A stretch of 64,000 nucleotides of DNA from JACVRW01 sp963814095 (GTDB lineage: Bacteria; Actinomycetota; Thermoleophilia; Solirubrobacterales; Thermoleophilaceae): contig CAWFBT010000014.1 of NCBI GenBank assembly GCA_963814095.1, positions 1-64,000 on the forward strand. Direction: 5' to 3'. Below the pieces are notes generated by a model, which saw only the letters and a program-made list of their open reading frames with translations, made no database searches and was not told the DNA's origin. The position numbers and the translations under genes were made by a program. Shown here piece after piece: positions 9,369 through 18,377 of this stretch; positions within the stretch are counted from its first letter, which is position 1; each line of letters starts with the position of its first letter.

Positions 9369-9925
9369 ACCGGCTCCACAACTGGTATTGCAATCGCGAG
9401 GAGTGGAAGCGCCACGTCCGCGAGGATCTCGTCCCGCCGGCGATCGACGGTGTCGACCTCGGCGGCGCGGTGCTGGAGGTGGGTCCGGGCTTCGGCCCGG
9501 CCACGGAGGTGCTGGCGGGCAGGGCGGGTCGCCTGACGGCGCTCGAGATCGATCCCCGGCTGGCGGCGTCGTTGCGTGAGCGACTCGGGGAGCGAGCCGA
9601 GATCGTGGATGGCGACGGGACCGCGATGCCGTTCGCGGATGCATCGTTCGACGCCGTGGCCTGCTTCACGATGCTCCACCACGTGCCGTCGCCCGCGGCG
9701 CAGGACCGCCTGTTTGCCGAGGTCGCGCGCGTGCTGCGTCCGGGCGGGGCGTTCGTCGGCACCGACAGCCTCGGCGACGGCATCGGCTTCTGGCTGCTTC
9801 ACATCGGTGACACGAAGGTGATCATCCCGCCGGCCGGGCTGCCGGATCGGCTGGCCGGTGTGGGCCTTCGCGACGTTCAGACCGCGACAGACGGGGCCGC
9901 CCTGCGCTTCTCGGCTCGGCGCTAG
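9365..9925 (+). CDS. Class I SAM-dependent methyltransferase
   Basis: 186 residues, Methyltransf_11 type: motif I LEVGPGFGPATEVLAG (about 36-50), acidic LEIDPRL, then DGTAMPFADASFDAVACFTMLHHV (motif II/III region) and RVLRPGGAFVGTDS. GTG 9365 overlaps the P450 stop, coupling the two. Substrate unknown. Together with the P450 it looks like an oxidation-then-methylation pair. Confidence 0.83.
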   Translation: MNRLHNWYCNREEWKRHVREDLVPPAIDGVDLGGAVLEVGPGFGPATEVLAGRAGRLTALEIDPRLAASLRERLGERAEIVDGDGTAMPFADASFDAVACFTMLHHVPSPAAQDRLFAEVARVLRPGGAFVGTDSLGDGIGFWLLHIGDTKVIIPPAGLPDRLAGVGLRDVQTATDGAALRFSARR

Positions 9926-9963
9926 CCGCGGAATAACGCCACGCCCTTCGCCGTCAGCCTGTC

Positions 9964-12144
9964 ATGGCTGCGGTCGCCCTCACTCGTGCTCTGATCCTGA
10001 TCGGCGTGCTCCTCGCGGCCGGTTTCCTCACGGCTGCTCCGGCGTCGCCGCTCGCGGCCGAGACCGCCGCGGCGAAGGCGCCATCCGGCGACGCCCTGCA
10101 ATGGCCCCAGCGCCGCTTCGCTCCCTGTGCGGCGTTCGACGACGCCCGCGGCGACTGGTTCGTCTTCGGCGGGCGCGGCGAGGGTGGCGGCGCGCACTTC
10201 GCCGACGTCTGGCGGATCGGCGTCCGCCGCCCGGCGCCGCGCTGGCGCCTAGTCACGGGCGGCGACGCGGCGGGGGCCCCGCCGCCGCTGCGGAGTTGCG
10301 CGGCCGCATTCGACCGCCGCGCCGGGCGGCTGCTCGTGTTCGGCGGCTGGGACGGGGTCACGCCCACGAACGGGGTGTGGGCGCTCACGCCGGGCGCCAC
10401 GCCGCGCTGGCAGCGGCTGTGCGACGGCACGTCGTGTGGCACAGCGCCGTCGGCGCGGCGCGCGTCCCAGGCGGTCTACGACCCGATCGGGCGCCGCTTG
10501 CTCGTCTTCGGAGGTCTCGACACGCAGTACCGCAACGACATGTGGGAGCTCGCGCTCGACGGCTCGCCCACCTGGCGACAGCTGCAGCCGGCGGGGCCGC
10601 AGCCGCCGCCGCGCGGCGGCCATTCGCTCGTCTACGACCGCCGCGACCGCCGGGTGTGGCTGTTCGGGGGCACGACGAGCGGTCCCGACCTCGGTGACAC
10701 CTGGACGTTCGACCCGGCCACCGAGACGTGGACGCCGCTGGCGCCGTCCGGCTGTCCAGCCGGCTGTCCGGCAGCGCGCTCCGGCGCCGTGCTCGTCCAC
10801 GACTCACGGTCCGATCGCCTCGTGCTCCACGGCGGCTGGGAATCGGGGCCGAACCGCTATCCGCGCGACACCTGGACGCTCGACAGCCTCGGCGAGGCAC
10901 CTGTCTGGACGCGCGCGCAGATCGACAGCGAAGCACCGCAGCGGCGCTACTTCGGGGTGGGCGCGTACGACCGGGAAACGCGCCGGCTGTTCGAGTTCGG
11001 CGGCGGCATCGGCGCCACGGCGCTGAAGGACGTCGCCTTCCTCGAGCTGGGCTCGCGTGAGCGGCTCGCCTGGGGCGGGCTGGCCCCGCGCACGCCGCTG
11101 ACGGCCCGGGACCAGGTCGCCATGGCCATCTCTCAGCGCGGCGATCGCGTGTTCGCCTTCGGCGGCTTTGGCTCCGGGACCTTCCCCGGCCGGCTCGACG
11201 CGGGCACACACCTGGCGGACAGCTGGAGCCTGAGACTGACGAACGGCGGCGCGGACTGGCGGAACGTCACGCCGCCGAGTGGGGAGCCGAACCCGCTGCA
11301 CCGCGAGGCCGCCGCCGTGGCCACTGACACGCGCCGCGAGCGGCTGGTCATGGTCGGAGGCCTCGAGGGCGACGACGAGCTGGCCGACGTCTGGGCCGCC
11401 GACCTCGGCCCCGGACCGGCACGCTGGGAGCAGCTGTGCTCACCGACCTCGTGCGGAGCAGGCCCGGGCGCGCGCTGGGGCGGCCAGGCCGTGTACGACC
11501 CCGTCGGCGACAGGATCGTCGTGTTCGGCGGCCGGCGCACGGATGGAACGACCTTCTCCGAGACCTGGGCCCTGACGCTGGGTGCGCGCCCGCGCTGGTC
11601 ACGGCTCGAGGCAGCCGGCGACGCGCCGGCCCCGCGCTGGGGCGCCGCCGCGGGCTATGACCCCGCCGGCCGGCGCATGATCGTGAGCGGCGGTCAGACC
11701 GGATCAGACGGCAACGCCATCAGCCGCGACGATGCCTGGGCGCTGTCGCTCGCCGGCGCGCCCGCTTGGACGAGGCTCGCGCCCCCCGGCCCGTCTCCCG
11801 AACCCAGGCGCAGCGCCGGCTCCGCCATCCGCGCCGGCGGCGCCGGCGTGCAGCTGCTGGTGGCCGGCGGGCTGAACGCAGAGAACGGCGAGCACTTCAA
11901 CGACGTCTGGGCGCTCACCCTGGAGGGCGACGACGCACACTGGTCGCGGCTCACGGAATCGACCTGCTCCTCGGCCTCCGCACCCGCGTGCCGGCGATCG
12001 GCCGGCGCGGCGTACGACGACGCCCGCGATCGGCTCCTGGTCGCGTTCGGGCGGGACGCTGAACGCTTCTATGACGACACCTGGAGCTTCAGCATGAGCG
12101 ATGAGCGCTGGCACGCACTCGCGCCGATAGGGTCCGCGCCGTGA
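9964..12144 (+). CDS. Secreted kelch-repeat beta-propeller protein
   Basis: 726 residues with an N-terminal signal peptide (LTRALILIGVLLAAGFLTAAPASPLA). The rest is built of about eleven kelch-type units, each with a VFGG-like turn (VFGGRGEGG, VFGGWDGVT, VFGGLDT, LFGGTTS, MVGGLEG, VFGGRRT, VSGGQTG, VAGGLNA) followed by D(T/V)W and a Trp strand. That count suggests two six-bladed propellers. No copper ligands of galactose oxidase are obvious, so a binding or structural extracellular role is more likely than an enzymatic one. The stop is preceded by the GTG start of the next gene (GTGA). Confidence 0.82.
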   Translation: MAAVALTRALILIGVLLAAGFLTAAPASPLAAETAAAKAPSGDALQWPQRRFAPCAAFDDARGDWFVFGGRGEGGGAHFADVWRIGVRRPAPRWRLVTGGDAAGAPPPLRSCAAAFDRRAGRLLVFGGWDGVTPTNGVWALTPGATPRWQRLCDGTSCGTAPSARRASQAVYDPIGRRLLVFGGLDTQYRNDMWELALDGSPTWRQLQPAGPQPPPRGGHSLVYDRRDRRVWLFGGTTSGPDLGDTWTFDPATETWTPLAPSGCPAGCPAARSGAVLVHDSRSDRLVLHGGWESGPNRYPRDTWTLDSLGEAPVWTRAQIDSEAPQRRYFGVGAYDRETRRLFEFGGGIGATALKDVAFLELGSRERLAWGGLAPRTPLTARDQVAMAISQRGDRVFAFGGFGSGTFPGRLDAGTHLADSWSLRLTNGGADWRNVTPPSGEPNPLHREAAAVATDTRRERLVMVGGLEGDDELADVWAADLGPGPARWEQLCSPTSCGAGPGARWGGQAVYDPVGDRIVVFGGRRTDGTTFSETWALTLGARPRWSRLEAAGDAPAPRWGAAAGYDPAGRRMIVSGGQTGSDGNAISRDDAWALSLAGAPAWTRLAPPGPSPEPRRSAGSAIRAGGAGVQLLVAGGLNAENGEHFNDVWALTLEGDDAHWSRLTESTCSSASAPACRRSAGAAYDDARDRLLVAFGRDAERFYDDTWSFSMSDERWHALAPIGSAP

Positions 12145-12815
12145 GCAAGCCCAAGCGCATCGCGAAGGACCTGTGGCGCTGGACGGCGCGGCATCCCGAG
12201 TGGCATCCCGGCGACTTCGGGGCCGAGGTGGCCAGCTTCGCGGCCCGCACGGGTGAGGACACGCTGCTGATCGACCCACAGCTGCCGCCCGAGCCGGACG
12301 CCGTGCTGGAGCTGGTCGAGAGCATCCTCGGCGAGCGGCTCTCGATCCTGGTCACGCTGCCGTACCACGTGCGGAGCTCGGAGCTCCTGCGCGACCGCTT
12401 CAAGAAGGATGCCGCGACGACGATCTGGGGCCACCCAGACTGCACCAAGCGCATGAAGCGCAAGACCGCCTTCAAGCCGATCGAGCCGGGCACGCCGCTG
12501 CCTGCGGGAGTGAGCGCCCACATGGTCGGCAAGCCGCGCCGCACCGAGACGCCGCTGTTCGTCCCGTCGCACAGGGCGCTCGTCTTCGGCGACGCGGTGG
12601 CGGAGGAGGGCGGGCGCCTGCGGGTCTGGGCCATGGAGCGAGTGGACGACCGCGTCGAGCGCTTCTACCGCGAGCGCTTCAACCCGACGCTCAAGCCCCT
12701 GCTCGAGCTCGACTTCGATCGCGTGCTGGTGACCCACGGGCAGCCGGTGATGAAGGACGGCAAGAAGGCACTCCGATCGGCGCTGCGCTCGAAGCCCTGG
12801 TACCACCGGGCCTGA
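12141..12815 (+). CDS. Metallo-beta-lactamase-fold-like protein lacking the metal motif
   Basis: 224 residues. The order ASFAARTGEDTLLIDPQLP, ILVTLPYHVRSSELLRDRF, TTIWGHPDC, HRALVFGDAV, DFDRVLVTHGQPV follows the strand layout of MBL-fold hydrolases. The position of the HxHxDH zinc motif reads TLPYHVRS, leaving one His, so catalysis by the usual dinuclear centre is doubtful. GTG 12141 overlaps the kelch gene stop but also sits 7 nt after TAGGGT (12128-12133), so it may be separately transcribed. Function unknown. Confidence 0.65.
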   Translation: MSKPKRIAKDLWRWTARHPEWHPGDFGAEVASFAARTGEDTLLIDPQLPPEPDAVLELVESILGERLSILVTLPYHVRSSELLRDRFKKDAATTIWGHPDCTKRMKRKTAFKPIEPGTPLPAGVSAHMVGKPRRTETPLFVPSHRALVFGDAVAEEGGRLRVWAMERVDDRVERFYRERFNPTLKPLLELDFDRVLVTHGQPVMKDGKKALRSALRSKPWYHRA

Positions 12816-12833
12816 CCCCTCTAGGCTGCCGCC

Positions 12834-13298
12834 ATGGCGATCACGACGGTTAACGGAATCGACGAGCTGAAGGCGCTGGTCGGCGAGACGACCGGGCCGA
12901 GCGACTGGCGCGAGGTCACCCAGGCCGAGATCGACAAGTTCGCCGAGGTGTCCGGCGACCACCAGTGGATCCACGTCGACGTGGAGCGCGCGAAGACGGA
13001 CAGCCCGTTCGGGACGACGATCGCGCACGGCAACCTCACGCTGTCGATGGTCGACGGCTTCCGCGATGGGCTGTTCCGCTCCGAGGGCTTCAAGATGGGC
13101 GTGAACTACGGCTGGAACAAGATCCGCTTCCCCGCGCCCGTTCCCAGCGGCAGTCGCATCCGCGCGAGCCTCGAGACATTGTCGGTGGACGAGGTCGGGA
13201 ACGGCTGGTATCAGCTCGTCCAGCGCTGGACCGTCGAGGTCGAGGGCAACGAGAAGCCGGCCTGCGTGGCCGAGTCGGTGGTGCGCCTGCTCGCCTAG
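12834..13298 (+). CDS. MaoC-like (R)-specific enoyl-CoA hydratase
   Basis: 154 residues with a single hot-dog domain. The hydratase-2 motif FAEVSGDHQWIHVDVERA supplies the catalytic Asp and His, followed by PFGTTIAHGNLTLSM. NodN/MaoC-type single-domain enzymes hydrate trans-2-enoyl-CoA to (R)-3-hydroxyacyl-CoA. The ATG is 6 nt after TAGGCT (12822-12827), suggesting a leaderless monocistronic transcript. A small hairpin (13320-13336) lies between its stop and uvrC. Confidence 0.85.
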   Translation: MAITTVNGIDELKALVGETTGPSDWREVTQAEIDKFAEVSGDHQWIHVDVERAKTDSPFGTTIAHGNLTLSMVDGFRDGLFRSEGFKMGVNYGWNKIRFPAPVPSGSRIRASLETLSVDEVGNGWYQLVQRWTVEVEGNEKPACVAESVVRLLA

Positions 13299-13342
13299 AG
13301 CCCGCTGGGGCCCTCCACCCCGAGGCCTATCCTCGGAAGTGG

Positions 13343-15214
13343 ATGGCCACGACCGCCACGAGCAGCGAGGAACGCGTCAGGGAGCAGCGCCGCGCGCTGC
13401 CGGACGCCCCTGGCGTCTACATCTTCCGCGACGCGAAGGGGAAGGTGCTCTACGTCGGCAAGGCGCGTTCGATGCGCAAGCGTGTGGCCGGCCACTTCTC
13501 GAAGCCGGGCGCCCGCGGCGCCGCGGACATGGTCGCCCAGATCGCCGACATCGAGTTCATCGCCACCGAGACCGAGGCGGAGGCGCTGCTCGCGGAGCAG
13601 GAGTTCATCAAGCGCTACCGGCCGGTCTTCAACGTCCGCCTGCGCGACGACAAGTCCTACCCCTACATCGGCATCAGCCTCGACGAGGAGTTCCCGCGCA
13701 TCTACTTCACGCGCGAGCGCCATCGCAAGCGGCGCGCGTACTTCGGGCCCTTCTCGAACGCCAAGCGCGTGCGCGAGACGCTCGACCTGCTCGGCAAGGT
13801 CTTCCAGTACCGCACCTGCGACGGACCTCAGCCGGGGCGCGCGAGCGGCAGCCCCTGCCTCGACTACCACATCCACCGCTGCCAGGCCCCCTGCGTCGGC
13901 TACATCTCGAAGGAGGAGTACCGCGAGAACGTCGAGACGATCATCGACTTCCTCTCGGGCCGCTACCGGCACATCGAGAAGGCGCTCGACCAGGGCATGA
14001 GGAAGGCGTCCGCGGAGCAGGAGTTCGAGCAGGCCGCCCAGTACCGCAACAAGCTGAAGGCCGTGAGCTCGCTGCTCGAGCGCCAGCGCATCTCGAACGA
14101 GGCCGTCGGAACCCTCGACGCGATAGCGGTGGCGGCCGAGGGGACCGACGCCAACGCGCAGGTCTTCCAGGTGCGCGACGGCGTCCTCGCCGACCGCCAG
14201 AGCTTCTACCTCGAGAATGCCGCCCAGCGCGACGAGTCCGAGGTGGCCGAGGAGTTCGTGCTCCAGTACTACGCGAGCGCAGTGGCCGTGCCGCCGCAGG
14301 TTGTCGTCCCGCGCGCCGTCGAGCTGGACGGCACGCTCGCCGAGGCGCTCGCCGAGCGGCGCGGCGCGCCCGTCGAGGTCCGTCACGCCGAGCGCGGCGA
14401 CAAGCGCCGCATCCTCGAGCTCGCCGAGCGCAACGCGCGGCTCGCCCTCGACCAGGACCGGTTGCGCTCGGAGCGCCGGCGCTCGCAGCGGATCGAGGCC
14501 CTCGACGGCCTTCAGCGGGCACTCGCGATGGAGGCGATCCCGATGCGGATCGAGTGCTTCGACATCTCGCAGCTGATGGGCGCGCATCCGGTCGCCTCGA
14601 TGGTCGTGTTCGAGGGCGGCGCACCGAAGAAGTCGGACTACCGGCGCTTCGGCATCCGGGGCTCCGTTCAAGATGACTTCGCCGCCATGGCTGAGGTCCT
14701 CTCCCGCCGTATGGCCCAATACGTCGCACAGCGCGAGCGCAGCCCGCACGACAAGGAGTTCGACGAGAGCTTCGCCTCGGTGCCTGCGCTGATCGTGATC
14801 GACGGCGGCAAGGGCCAGCTGTATGCCGGGCTCAGCGAGCTGGGGCCGTTCCGCGACCTCGGCGTGACCGTCGTCAGCCTGGCCAAGCGGATCGAGGAGG
14901 TCTTCCTGCCGGGCCGCAAGAACCCGCTCCTGCTCCCGCACGACACGGCCGAGCTGCAGCTGCTGCAGCGCGTGCGCGACGAGGCGCACCGCTTCGCGAT
15001 CGAGTTCCACCGCGGCCGGCGCGACAAGGCGATGACGCGCTCGATCCTCGACGAGCTGCCGGGGGTGGGGCCGGCGCGCAAGCGCAGCATCCTGCAGCAC
15101 TTCGGCTCACCGGAGCGCTTCCTGCGCGCGACCCCCGAGGAGCTCGAGGCGGTGCCGGGCCTGCCCGGGAAAGTCGCACGCGACATTCACAACTACGTCA
15201 ACAAGATTCGGTGA
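13343..15214 (+). CDS. uvrC: Excinuclease ABC subunit C
   Basis: 623 residues, full length. GIY-YIG nuclease domain (PGVYIFRDAKGKVLYVGKARSMRKRV), Cys-rich region (CDGPQPGRASGSPCLDYHIHRCQAPCVGY), UVR domain (SAEQEFEQAAQYRNKLKAV), RNase-H-like C-terminal nuclease (ECFDISQLMGAHPVASMVVFE, IVIDGGKGQL) and terminal HhH motif (ELPGVGPARKRSILQHFGS). Makes both incisions in nucleotide-excision repair with UvrA/UvrB. ATG 13343 is the best start; TATCCT lies 9 nt upstream. The stop overlaps the GTG of rapZ. Confidence 0.96.
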   Translation: MATTATSSEERVREQRRALPDAPGVYIFRDAKGKVLYVGKARSMRKRVAGHFSKPGARGAADMVAQIADIEFIATETEAEALLAEQEFIKRYRPVFNVRLRDDKSYPYIGISLDEEFPRIYFTRERHRKRRAYFGPFSNAKRVRETLDLLGKVFQYRTCDGPQPGRASGSPCLDYHIHRCQAPCVGYISKEEYRENVETIIDFLSGRYRHIEKALDQGMRKASAEQEFEQAAQYRNKLKAVSSLLERQRISNEAVGTLDAIAVAAEGTDANAQVFQVRDGVLADRQSFYLENAAQRDESEVAEEFVLQYYASAVAVPPQVVVPRAVELDGTLAEALAERRGAPVEVRHAERGDKRRILELAERNARLALDQDRLRSERRRSQRIEALDGLQRALAMEAIPMRIECFDISQLMGAHPVASMVVFEGGAPKKSDYRRFGIRGSVQDDFAAMAEVLSRRMAQYVAQRERSPHDKEFDESFASVPALIVIDGGKGQLYAGLSELGPFRDLGVTVVSLAKRIEEVFLPGRKNPLLLPHDTAELQLLQRVRDEAHRFAIEFHRGRRDKAMTRSILDELPGVGPARKRSILQHFGSPERFLRATPEELEAVPGLPGKVARDIHNYVNKIR

Positions 15215-16110
15215 CAGAGGCGTACAAAGAACACATCGAGGACTTCGTTGTGATCACCGGCTTCTCCGGAGCCGGCAAATCGCAGGCGATGGCCACGTTC
15301 GAGGACGCCGGCTACTTCTGCGTAGACAACCTGCCGCCCGAGATGATCGGATCGCTCGCCGACCTCTTTGGGCACGAGGGCTCCAAGGTCGAGCGCGCGG
15401 CGGTGGCGTCGGATGTGCGCGGCGGCGGCTACTTCGACGAGCTGGTGCGCGTCCTCGACGACCTCGACGAGCGCGATGTCCCATACCGGCTGCTGTACCT
15501 GGAGGCCTCCCAGCCGGTGCTGATCAACCGCTTCAAGGAGACGCGCCGGCGCCACCCGCTCGCAAACGGCGGCTCGCTCGAGGCGGCGATCGGCCGCGAG
15601 CATGATCTGCTGGAGCCGCTCAAGGAGCGCGCCGACGTCAGCATCGACACGAGCGACCTCTCGGCGAGCCGGCTGCGCAAGGTCGTGGCGGACAAGATGC
15701 TCCCGCACGGCACGACCGGGAAGCTCGCCGTTACCTTCATGACCTTCGGCTTCAAGCACGGCAGCCCGCGCGACGCCGACCTCACCTTCGACGTTCGCTT
15801 CCTGCCGAACCCGCACTACGAGGCGGAGCTGCGCGAGCTGACCGGCCTCGACCAGGCGGTCATCGACTACGTGCGCGAGTCCGACGGGGTGGGCGACTTC
15901 TACGACCGCCTGACGCCGCTGCTCGACTACCTGCTCCCGGCCTACGAGCGCGAGGGCAAGTCACACCTCACGGTGGGGATCGGGTGCACCGGTGGGCGCC
16001 ATCGCTCCGTCGTGGTGGCGGAACACCTCGCCCGGGTATACGAGCAGCGCGGCGACCAGCTGATCGATGTCGTGCACCGCGACATCGACAAGCCGCCGCG
16101 GCGGCCCTGA
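15211..16110 (+). CDS. rapZ: RapZ/YvcJ family nucleotide-binding protein (RNase adapter)
   Basis: 299 residues. Walker A GFSGAGKS (about 17-24), FEDAGYFCVDNLPPEM, and the C-terminal GIGCTGGRHRSVVVAEHLA motif that in E. coli RapZ binds GlmZ RNA and senses glucosamine-6-phosphate. In Actinobacteria the role is less clear. GTG 15211 overlaps the uvrC stop. The usual next genes yvcK and whiA are absent; gap follows after 46 bp. Confidence 0.93.
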   Translation: MTEAYKEHIEDFVVITGFSGAGKSQAMATFEDAGYFCVDNLPPEMIGSLADLFGHEGSKVERAAVASDVRGGGYFDELVRVLDDLDERDVPYRLLYLEASQPVLINRFKETRRRHPLANGGSLEAAIGREHDLLEPLKERADVSIDTSDLSASRLRKVVADKMLPHGTTGKLAVTFMTFGFKHGSPRDADLTFDVRFLPNPHYEAELRELTGLDQAVIDYVRESDGVGDFYDRLTPLLDYLLPAYEREGKSHLTVGIGCTGGRHRSVVVAEHLARVYEQRGDQLIDVVHRDIDKPPRRP

Positions 16111-16156
16111 GATAGATTCAGCGGCGCCACCGACTTCGACGAAAGGGAGCACTCGA

Positions 16157-17176
16157 ATGGCCTTGAAGGCCGGCATCAACGGCTTCGGCCGCATCGGGCG
16201 CAACGTATTCCGCGCCGCCCACGCGCGCGGCGAGGACATCGACTGGGTCGGCGTCAACGACATCACAGACACGAAGACGCTGGCGCACCTGCTCAAGTAC
16301 GACTCGATCCTCGGTCCCTTCCCCGGCGAGGTGGACTTCACGGACGACGCGCTGATCGTGGACGGTGACGAGCTCAAGGTCTTCGCCGAGCGCGATCCGG
16401 CCGCGCTGCCCTGGGCGGACGCCGGTGCGGACGTGGTGATCGAGTCGACCGGCCTGTTCACGAAGAAGGCGGACGCCGCCAAGCACATCGAGGCCGGCGC
16501 CAAGAAGGTGATCATCACCGCTCCCGCGACCGAGCCGGATGTGACGCTCGCGCTCGGGGTCAACGACGACGCCTACGACCCGGACAACCACCACGTCATC
16601 TCGAACGCGTCCTGCACGACCAACTGCCTGGCGCCCGTCGCCAAGGTCCTGCACGACAGCGTCGGGATCGAGCGCGGGATCATGACCACGATCCACGCGT
16701 ACACGGCCGACCAGCACCTCCAGGACGCGCCGCACAAGGACCTGCGCCGCGCCCGCGCGGCGGCGGCGAACCTGGTGCCCACCAGCACCGGCGCCGCCAA
16801 GGCGATCGGGCTCGTGATCCCCGAGCTGGACGGCAAGCTGAACGGCATCGCCGTGCGCGCCCCGGTGATCACCGGCTCGGTCGTCGACCTCGTGTGCGAG
16901 GTGGCGCGGCCGACGAGCGCGGAGGAGGTCAACGCCGCGTTCGCGGACAAGGCGGACAGCGGCTCGCTCGAGGGCATCCTCAAGTACAACGAGGACCCGA
17001 TCGTGTCGACCGACATCGTCAGCTCGCCCTACTCGTCGGTCTTCGACGCTCCGCTGACGCTGGTGATCGACGGGCGGCTCGTGAAGGTCATTGCCTGGTA
17101 CGACAACGAGTGGGGCTACTCGAACCGCGTCGTCGACCTGGCGCAGCGCGTGCTGGCGGGGTCGCCGGTTGCCTGA
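16157..17176 (+). CDS. gap: Glyceraldehyde-3-phosphate dehydrogenase, type I
   Basis: 339 residues. NAD-binding GINGFGRIGRNVFR, catalytic Cys in SNASCTTNCLAP (about 153) and C-terminal WYDNEWGYSNRVVDL. Oxidises glyceraldehyde 3-phosphate to 1,3-bisphosphoglycerate. ATG 16157 has a GGGAG Shine-Dalgarno 8 nt upstream, and TAGATT (16113-16118) may be its -10. First gene of the glycolytic run gap-pgk-tpiA-gpmI; its end overlaps the pgk start. Confidence 0.97.
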   Translation: MALKAGINGFGRIGRNVFRAAHARGEDIDWVGVNDITDTKTLAHLLKYDSILGPFPGEVDFTDDALIVDGDELKVFAERDPAALPWADAGADVVIESTGLFTKKADAAKHIEAGAKKVIITAPATEPDVTLALGVNDDAYDPDNHHVISNASCTTNCLAPVAKVLHDSVGIERGIMTTIHAYTADQHLQDAPHKDLRRARAAAANLVPTSTGAAKAIGLVIPELDGKLNGIAVRAPVITGSVVDLVCEVARPTSAEEVNAAFADKADSGSLEGILKYNEDPIVSTDIVSSPYSSVFDAPLTLVIDGRLVKVIAWYDNEWGYSNRVVDLAQRVLAGSPVA

Positions 17177-18377
17177 GCCGGCCACCGCAAAGCTGGGAAA
17201 GCGCACCGTCCGCGACCTCGACGTCGCCACAGGCGAGGCGGTGCTTGCGCGCGTGGACTTCAACGTGCCGCTCGAGGACGGGCGCGTCACGGACGACGCT
17301 CGCATCCGCGCCGCGCTGCCGACGATCGAGCTGCTGCTCGAGCGCAACGCGCGGCTGGTGCTCTGCTCCCACCTCGGGCGGCCGAAGGGCCGCGACCCGG
17401 AGACGTCGCTCAAACCGGTCTCCGATCATCTCGGCGGGCTGATCGACGCGCGCGTGCACCAGGCGCCCGAGGTCGTCGGCCCGGAGGTGCGGCGCGGCGT
17501 CGAGCGGCTCGACCCCGGCGCCGTGCTGGTGCTCGAGAACACACGCTGGGAGCGCGGCGAGACCGAGAACGACCCAGAGCTCTCGAAACAGCTGGCGACG
17601 CTCGCCGACGCCTATGTGAACGACGCGTTCGGTGCGGCTCACCGGGCGCACGCCTCGACCGCCGGGGTGACCGAGTTCCTGCGGCCGGCCGTCGCCGGGC
17701 TGCTCCTGGAGCGCGAGGTCGTGACGCTGCGCTCGATCATCGAGGCTCCCGAGCGCCCGCTCGTGGTGGTGCTCGGCGGCGCCAAGGTGAGCGACAAGGT
17801 CGCGCTCATCGAGCGCTTCCTCGACGACGCCGACGTGCTCCTGATCGGAGGCGCGATGTGCTTCTCGTTCTTCCGCGCGCAGGGCATCTCGACCGGCGAC
17901 TCGCTGGTCGAGGAGGAGGGCGTCGAGCTGGCGCGCAAGGCGCTCGAGAAGGCGGCGGGCTCGCGCTGCCGGGTCGTGCTGCCCGTCGACCTCGTGCTGG
18001 GCCGGAGCTTCGACGCCGACACCGAGCGGCGCGAGCAGGACGGCGTCGAGGTCCCCGCCGGCTGGATGGGGCTCGACGTCGGGCCGCGCACGGCCGCCGC
18101 CTACGCCGAGGAGATCGCAGCGGCCGGGACCGTCTTCTGGAACGGCCCGATGGGCGCCTTCGAGCTGGCGCCCTTCGCCGCCGGCACGCGCACGGTCGCC
18201 GAGGCCGTGGCCGAGGCGCCTGGCACCACCGTGGTCGGCGGCGGCGACTCCGGCGCCGCGATCGCCGAGTTCGGGCTCGCCGACCGCATCGACCACCTGT
18301 CGACCGGCGGTGGGGCCTCGCTCGAGCTGCTCGAGGGCAAGGAGCTGCCCGGCGTGGAGGCGCTCGATGACGCCTGA
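17169..18377 (+). CDS. pgk: Phosphoglycerate kinase
   Basis: About 402 residues. RVDFNVPLEDG (substrate-binding signature), CSHLGRPKG, ENTRWERGE, VVVLGGAKVSDK, FWNGPMGAFE and the nucleotide loop VGGGDSGAAIAEFG. Makes ATP from 1,3-bisphosphoglycerate. Start chosen at TTG 17169 (MPEPATAKLGKRTVRDLDV), overlapping the gap stop by 8 nt; no ATG or GTG gives a sensible N-terminus. The end overlaps tpiA by 11 nt. Confidence 0.95.
   Translation: MPEPATAKLGKRTVRDLDVATGEAVLARVDFNVPLEDGRVTDDARIRAALPTIELLLERNARLVLCSHLGRPKGRDPETSLKPVSDHLGGLIDARVHQAPEVVGPEVRRGVERLDPGAVLVLENTRWERGETENDPELSKQLATLADAYVNDAFGAAHRAHASTAGVTEFLRPAVAGLLLEREVVTLRSIIEAPERPLVVVLGGAKVSDKVALIERFLDDADVLLIGGAMCFSFFRAQGISTGDSLVEEEGVELARKALEKAAGSRCRVVLPVDLVLGRSFDADTERREQDGVEVPAGWMGLDVGPRTAAAYAEEIAAAGTVFWNGPMGAFELAPFAAGTRTVAEAVAEAPGTTVVGGGDSGAAIAEFGLADRIDHLSTGGGASLELLEGKELPGVEALDDA

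Noticed and set aside
13320..13336. Hairpin CCGAGG-CCTAT-CCTCGG before uvrC as a terminator
   Set aside because: Only 6 bp and overlapping the likely uvrC -10 hexamer; too weak to annotate on its own.
13295..15100. 601-codon open frame antisense to uvrC
   Set aside because: Arg/Leu/Ala/Val-rich product with no motif; a GC-skew shadow of uvrC, which is certain. The same reasoning removes the long antisense frames over lanB (3033-4691), the P450 (7728-9644), argS/hydrolase/MFS (29132-32795), glpK2-glpA (47923-49617) and dhaM (52663-54390).
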